Part shown: piece by piece, positions 62,401 to 64,000 of the stretch
Layout of the letters: each line of letters begins with the position of its first letter
Numbering within the stretch: the stretch's first letter is position 1
DNA from: Straminergon stramineum
Lineage: Eukaryota; Streptophyta; Bryopsida; Hypnales; Calliergonaceae
Assembly (NCBI GenBank): GCA_963920665.1
Contig: OY987263.1
Coordinates: 28,756,547-28,820,546 of the forward strand
Reading direction: 5' to 3'
Length of the DNA: 64,000 bases
The notes under the pieces: generated by a model
What the model was told of the DNA's origin: nothing
The model's database searches: none
What the model saw: only the letters and a program-made list of their open reading frames with translations
Program-made: the position numbers and the translations under genes

Positions 62401-62944
62401 CGTCGGATCAAATTTTCGAATGCAGTTCTGAAGCAGTTTAGACCGCGCGGTCTAAACTGTTCTCGGATCAAATTTTCGAATGCAGTCCTGAAGCAGTTTA
62501 GACCATGCAGTCTAAATTGTTCTCGGATCACATTTTCGAATGCAGTCCTGAAGCAGTTTAGACCGCGCGGTCTAAACTATTCTCGGATCAAATTTTCGAA
62601 TGCAGTCCTCAAGCAGTTTAGACCGCGCGGTCTAAACTATTCTCGGATCAAATTTTCGAATGCAGTCCTCAAGCAGTTTAGACCGCGCGGTCTAAACTGT
62701 TCTCGGATCAAATTTTCGAATGCAATCCTGAAGCAGTTTAGACCGCGCGGTCTAAACTGTTCTCAGATCAAATTTTCGAATGCAGTCCTGAAGCAGTTTA
62801 GACCGCGCGGTCTAAATTGTTCTCGGATCAAATTTTCGAATGCAGTCCTGAAGGAGTTTAGACCGCGCAGTCTAAATTGTTCTCGGATCAAATTTTCGAA
62901 TGCAGTCCTCAAGCAGTTTAGACCGCGCAGTTTGAATTGTTTTG
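62401..62944. repeat. Homogeneous 60-bp tandem array, 9 units, each with one palindrome
   Basis: Nine consecutive units of exactly 60 bp: a 33-bp spacer beginning CTCGGATCAAATTTTCGAATGC, then GCAGTTTAGACCGCGCGGTCTAAACTGT. The arms read TTTAGACC/GGTCTAAA here, while at 48-49.7 kb they read TTCAGACC/GGTCTGAA. Units differ by single bases. The 60-bp length is a multiple of three, which produces an incidental repetitive ORF on the minus strand. Confidence 0.97.
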
Positions 62945-64000
62945 ATGTATTAGAGATGTGCATGCTGTCCTTGGACATTCCACTGCTCGTGCTCTAAATT
63001 TTTTCCAGTGATAGGAGATTATCAGGCATTCATTGAGTACTTTGAAGCGCGCGGCCTAAACTGCATCCACTTGTGGGATACCAAAGTCTAGATTAATCTG
63101 ACAACATTCTAGAATAGAAAGACAGGGTGGGGGTATAGTTACAGTTGGAAATTATACTCCAGAGTAACGCCCTTCGGATCTCCCTGTGAGTTCGTATGAG
63201 GTGATTGTTGTGGATGATATCAATTTTGTTTTGGTGACCTTGCGACCCTAATTTGTCCGCTTATAAGGAACACTCCTAATATCATGCATGATTCAATCGC
63301 GAGATGTAATTTCCCCTACCTGAATATAAGTTCATCGAATTAGACCTGCCACATTCCGTGATTATTGGCTCCTTCCTCTGGTTCAGAGCACCCAGTCTAA
63401 TGGCTGATACTAGAATAGTAGAATGAAGAGATGCCAATATGATTCCTATTTATTTGAAAGAGTGGAATATGCAAGCTTGTCTTGCTCTTTGATTTGCTTG
63501 TTATGCTTGACATGTAGTTTTCGTAGTCAGAGTTGGTTTTATTCAACTCGCACATTGTATTGCGGATTACGCAGGATGATTCTCTGTATTGCGACATGGG
63601 AGTGGAGTGTATCTTCCAGTCTACGACGTCGGGGATGTATTCTACAATGGACTCTCATCCCTTGTCGGTCTATTTCGTCTGGTAATTCGTATGGCTTCGT
63701 CGTGCGAATCAGATGGAGATGAGGTTCATTCAACCCTGAATAGCATGTTTCTTATGGACTATTATAAGTCCATGCTTTTGACAATGAATTCTGTGATCTC
63801 CATGTGCTTGTATTTGATATCAGTTCTCATAATTCATGTCATTGACATAGAAGCAAATGTACATCACAAAACTTTCTACTAAGCATGGGTTCCTTGTGAT
63901 AAGAGTTTTTGCTTCTAATGCCTACGTCTTAAAGTCTATTTCCTGGAATGTGTTGTCTAGGGGTTCCAAGAATGTGAAGAGGAGGATGTGAATTTGGAGA
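62945..64000. other. Downstream of the palindrome array; no supported gene
   Basis: Decayed palindrome copies are near 63,041 (GAAGCGCGCGGCCTAAACTGC) and 63,380 (GGTTCAGAGCACCCAGTCTAA). Short plus-strand frames at 63,423-63,882 have no recognisable domain. By analogy with gene 2 this may be the edge of a second copy of that element continuing beyond the window. Confidence 0.35.

Noticed and set aside
62763..62978. Repetitive minus-strand protein RGLNCFRTAFENLI...
   Set aside because: It is a by-product of the 60-bp tandem array, whose length is a multiple of three; there is no start context or domain.
1..64000. LTR retrotransposons, rRNA or tRNA genes
   Set aside because: I looked for reverse transcriptase or integrase motifs in the longer frames and for obvious rRNA/tRNA blocks and found none I could defend. 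A profile search could still find degraded ones.

Overview
This window looks like nuclear DNA of a land plant that is almost entirely made of transposable elements and their debris. The plant assignment rests on CCCTAAA/TTTAGGG telomere-type blocks (4.7-5.05 kb, 35.39 kb), a plant-type Helitron Rep/helicase, GT-AG introns of about 130-360 bp, CACTA-type and other TIR MITEs, and AT-rich intergenic DNA. Nothing in the sequence fixes the species; a non-flowering lineage (moss, lycophyte, fern) is only a guess. I see no intact host gene, no rRNA or tRNA I can defend, and no gag-pol retrotransposon.

Layout. 0.16-5.06 kb: a minus-strand Helitron, one continuous reading frame broken by three TAG codons, with an 80-bp minisatellite at its 5' side. 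5.58-6.29 kb: a 706-bp TIR element with a nested hairpin. 6.37-8.73 kb: diverged ~1-kb direct repeats bounded by GA tracts. 9.74-9.89 kb: a textbook foldback MITE with a TTT target duplication. 15.86-20.54 kb: a broken minus-strand gene (gene 1). 24.56-24.81 kb: three long GC-rich palindromes. 28.67-31.87 kb: a broken plus-strand gene resembling the DUF7869 DDE-like proteins. 32-35.2, 52.2-53.2 and 57.3-58 kb: copies of a ~0.95-kb TIR family, and at 26.6 and 58.3 kb two copies of a 585-bp TIR family.

36.6-50.9 kb is a GC-richer island, different from everything around it. It holds a tandem pair of ~1.1-1.35-kb imperfect palindromes (centres 37,515 and 39,068), a large multi-exon minus-strand gene (gene 2, 48.2-40.7 kb), and a dispersed 20-24-bp palindrome with core GACCGCGCGGTC. 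That palindrome lies between genes, in an intron, in frame inside the coding sequence, and as a quasi-regular ~73-bp array at 48.2-49.75 kb. It returns at 62.1-63.1 kb as a homogeneous 9 x 60-bp array. Genes 1 and 2 appear to be distant relatives: both have a conserved N-terminal block, a ParB-like G-Q-x-x-x-x-A segment, and a segment resembling a permuted, catalytically degenerate DNA methyltransferase. This family plus its palindrome is the best candidate for an undescribed system here.

A feature shared by all four large genes is that they stay open over hundreds of codons and are broken mostly by single TAG codons (10 of 14 in-frame stops). That fits C-to-T decay of CAG codons at CHG-methylated sites in silenced elements. 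All similarity statements come from reading the sequence by eye; none was computed.
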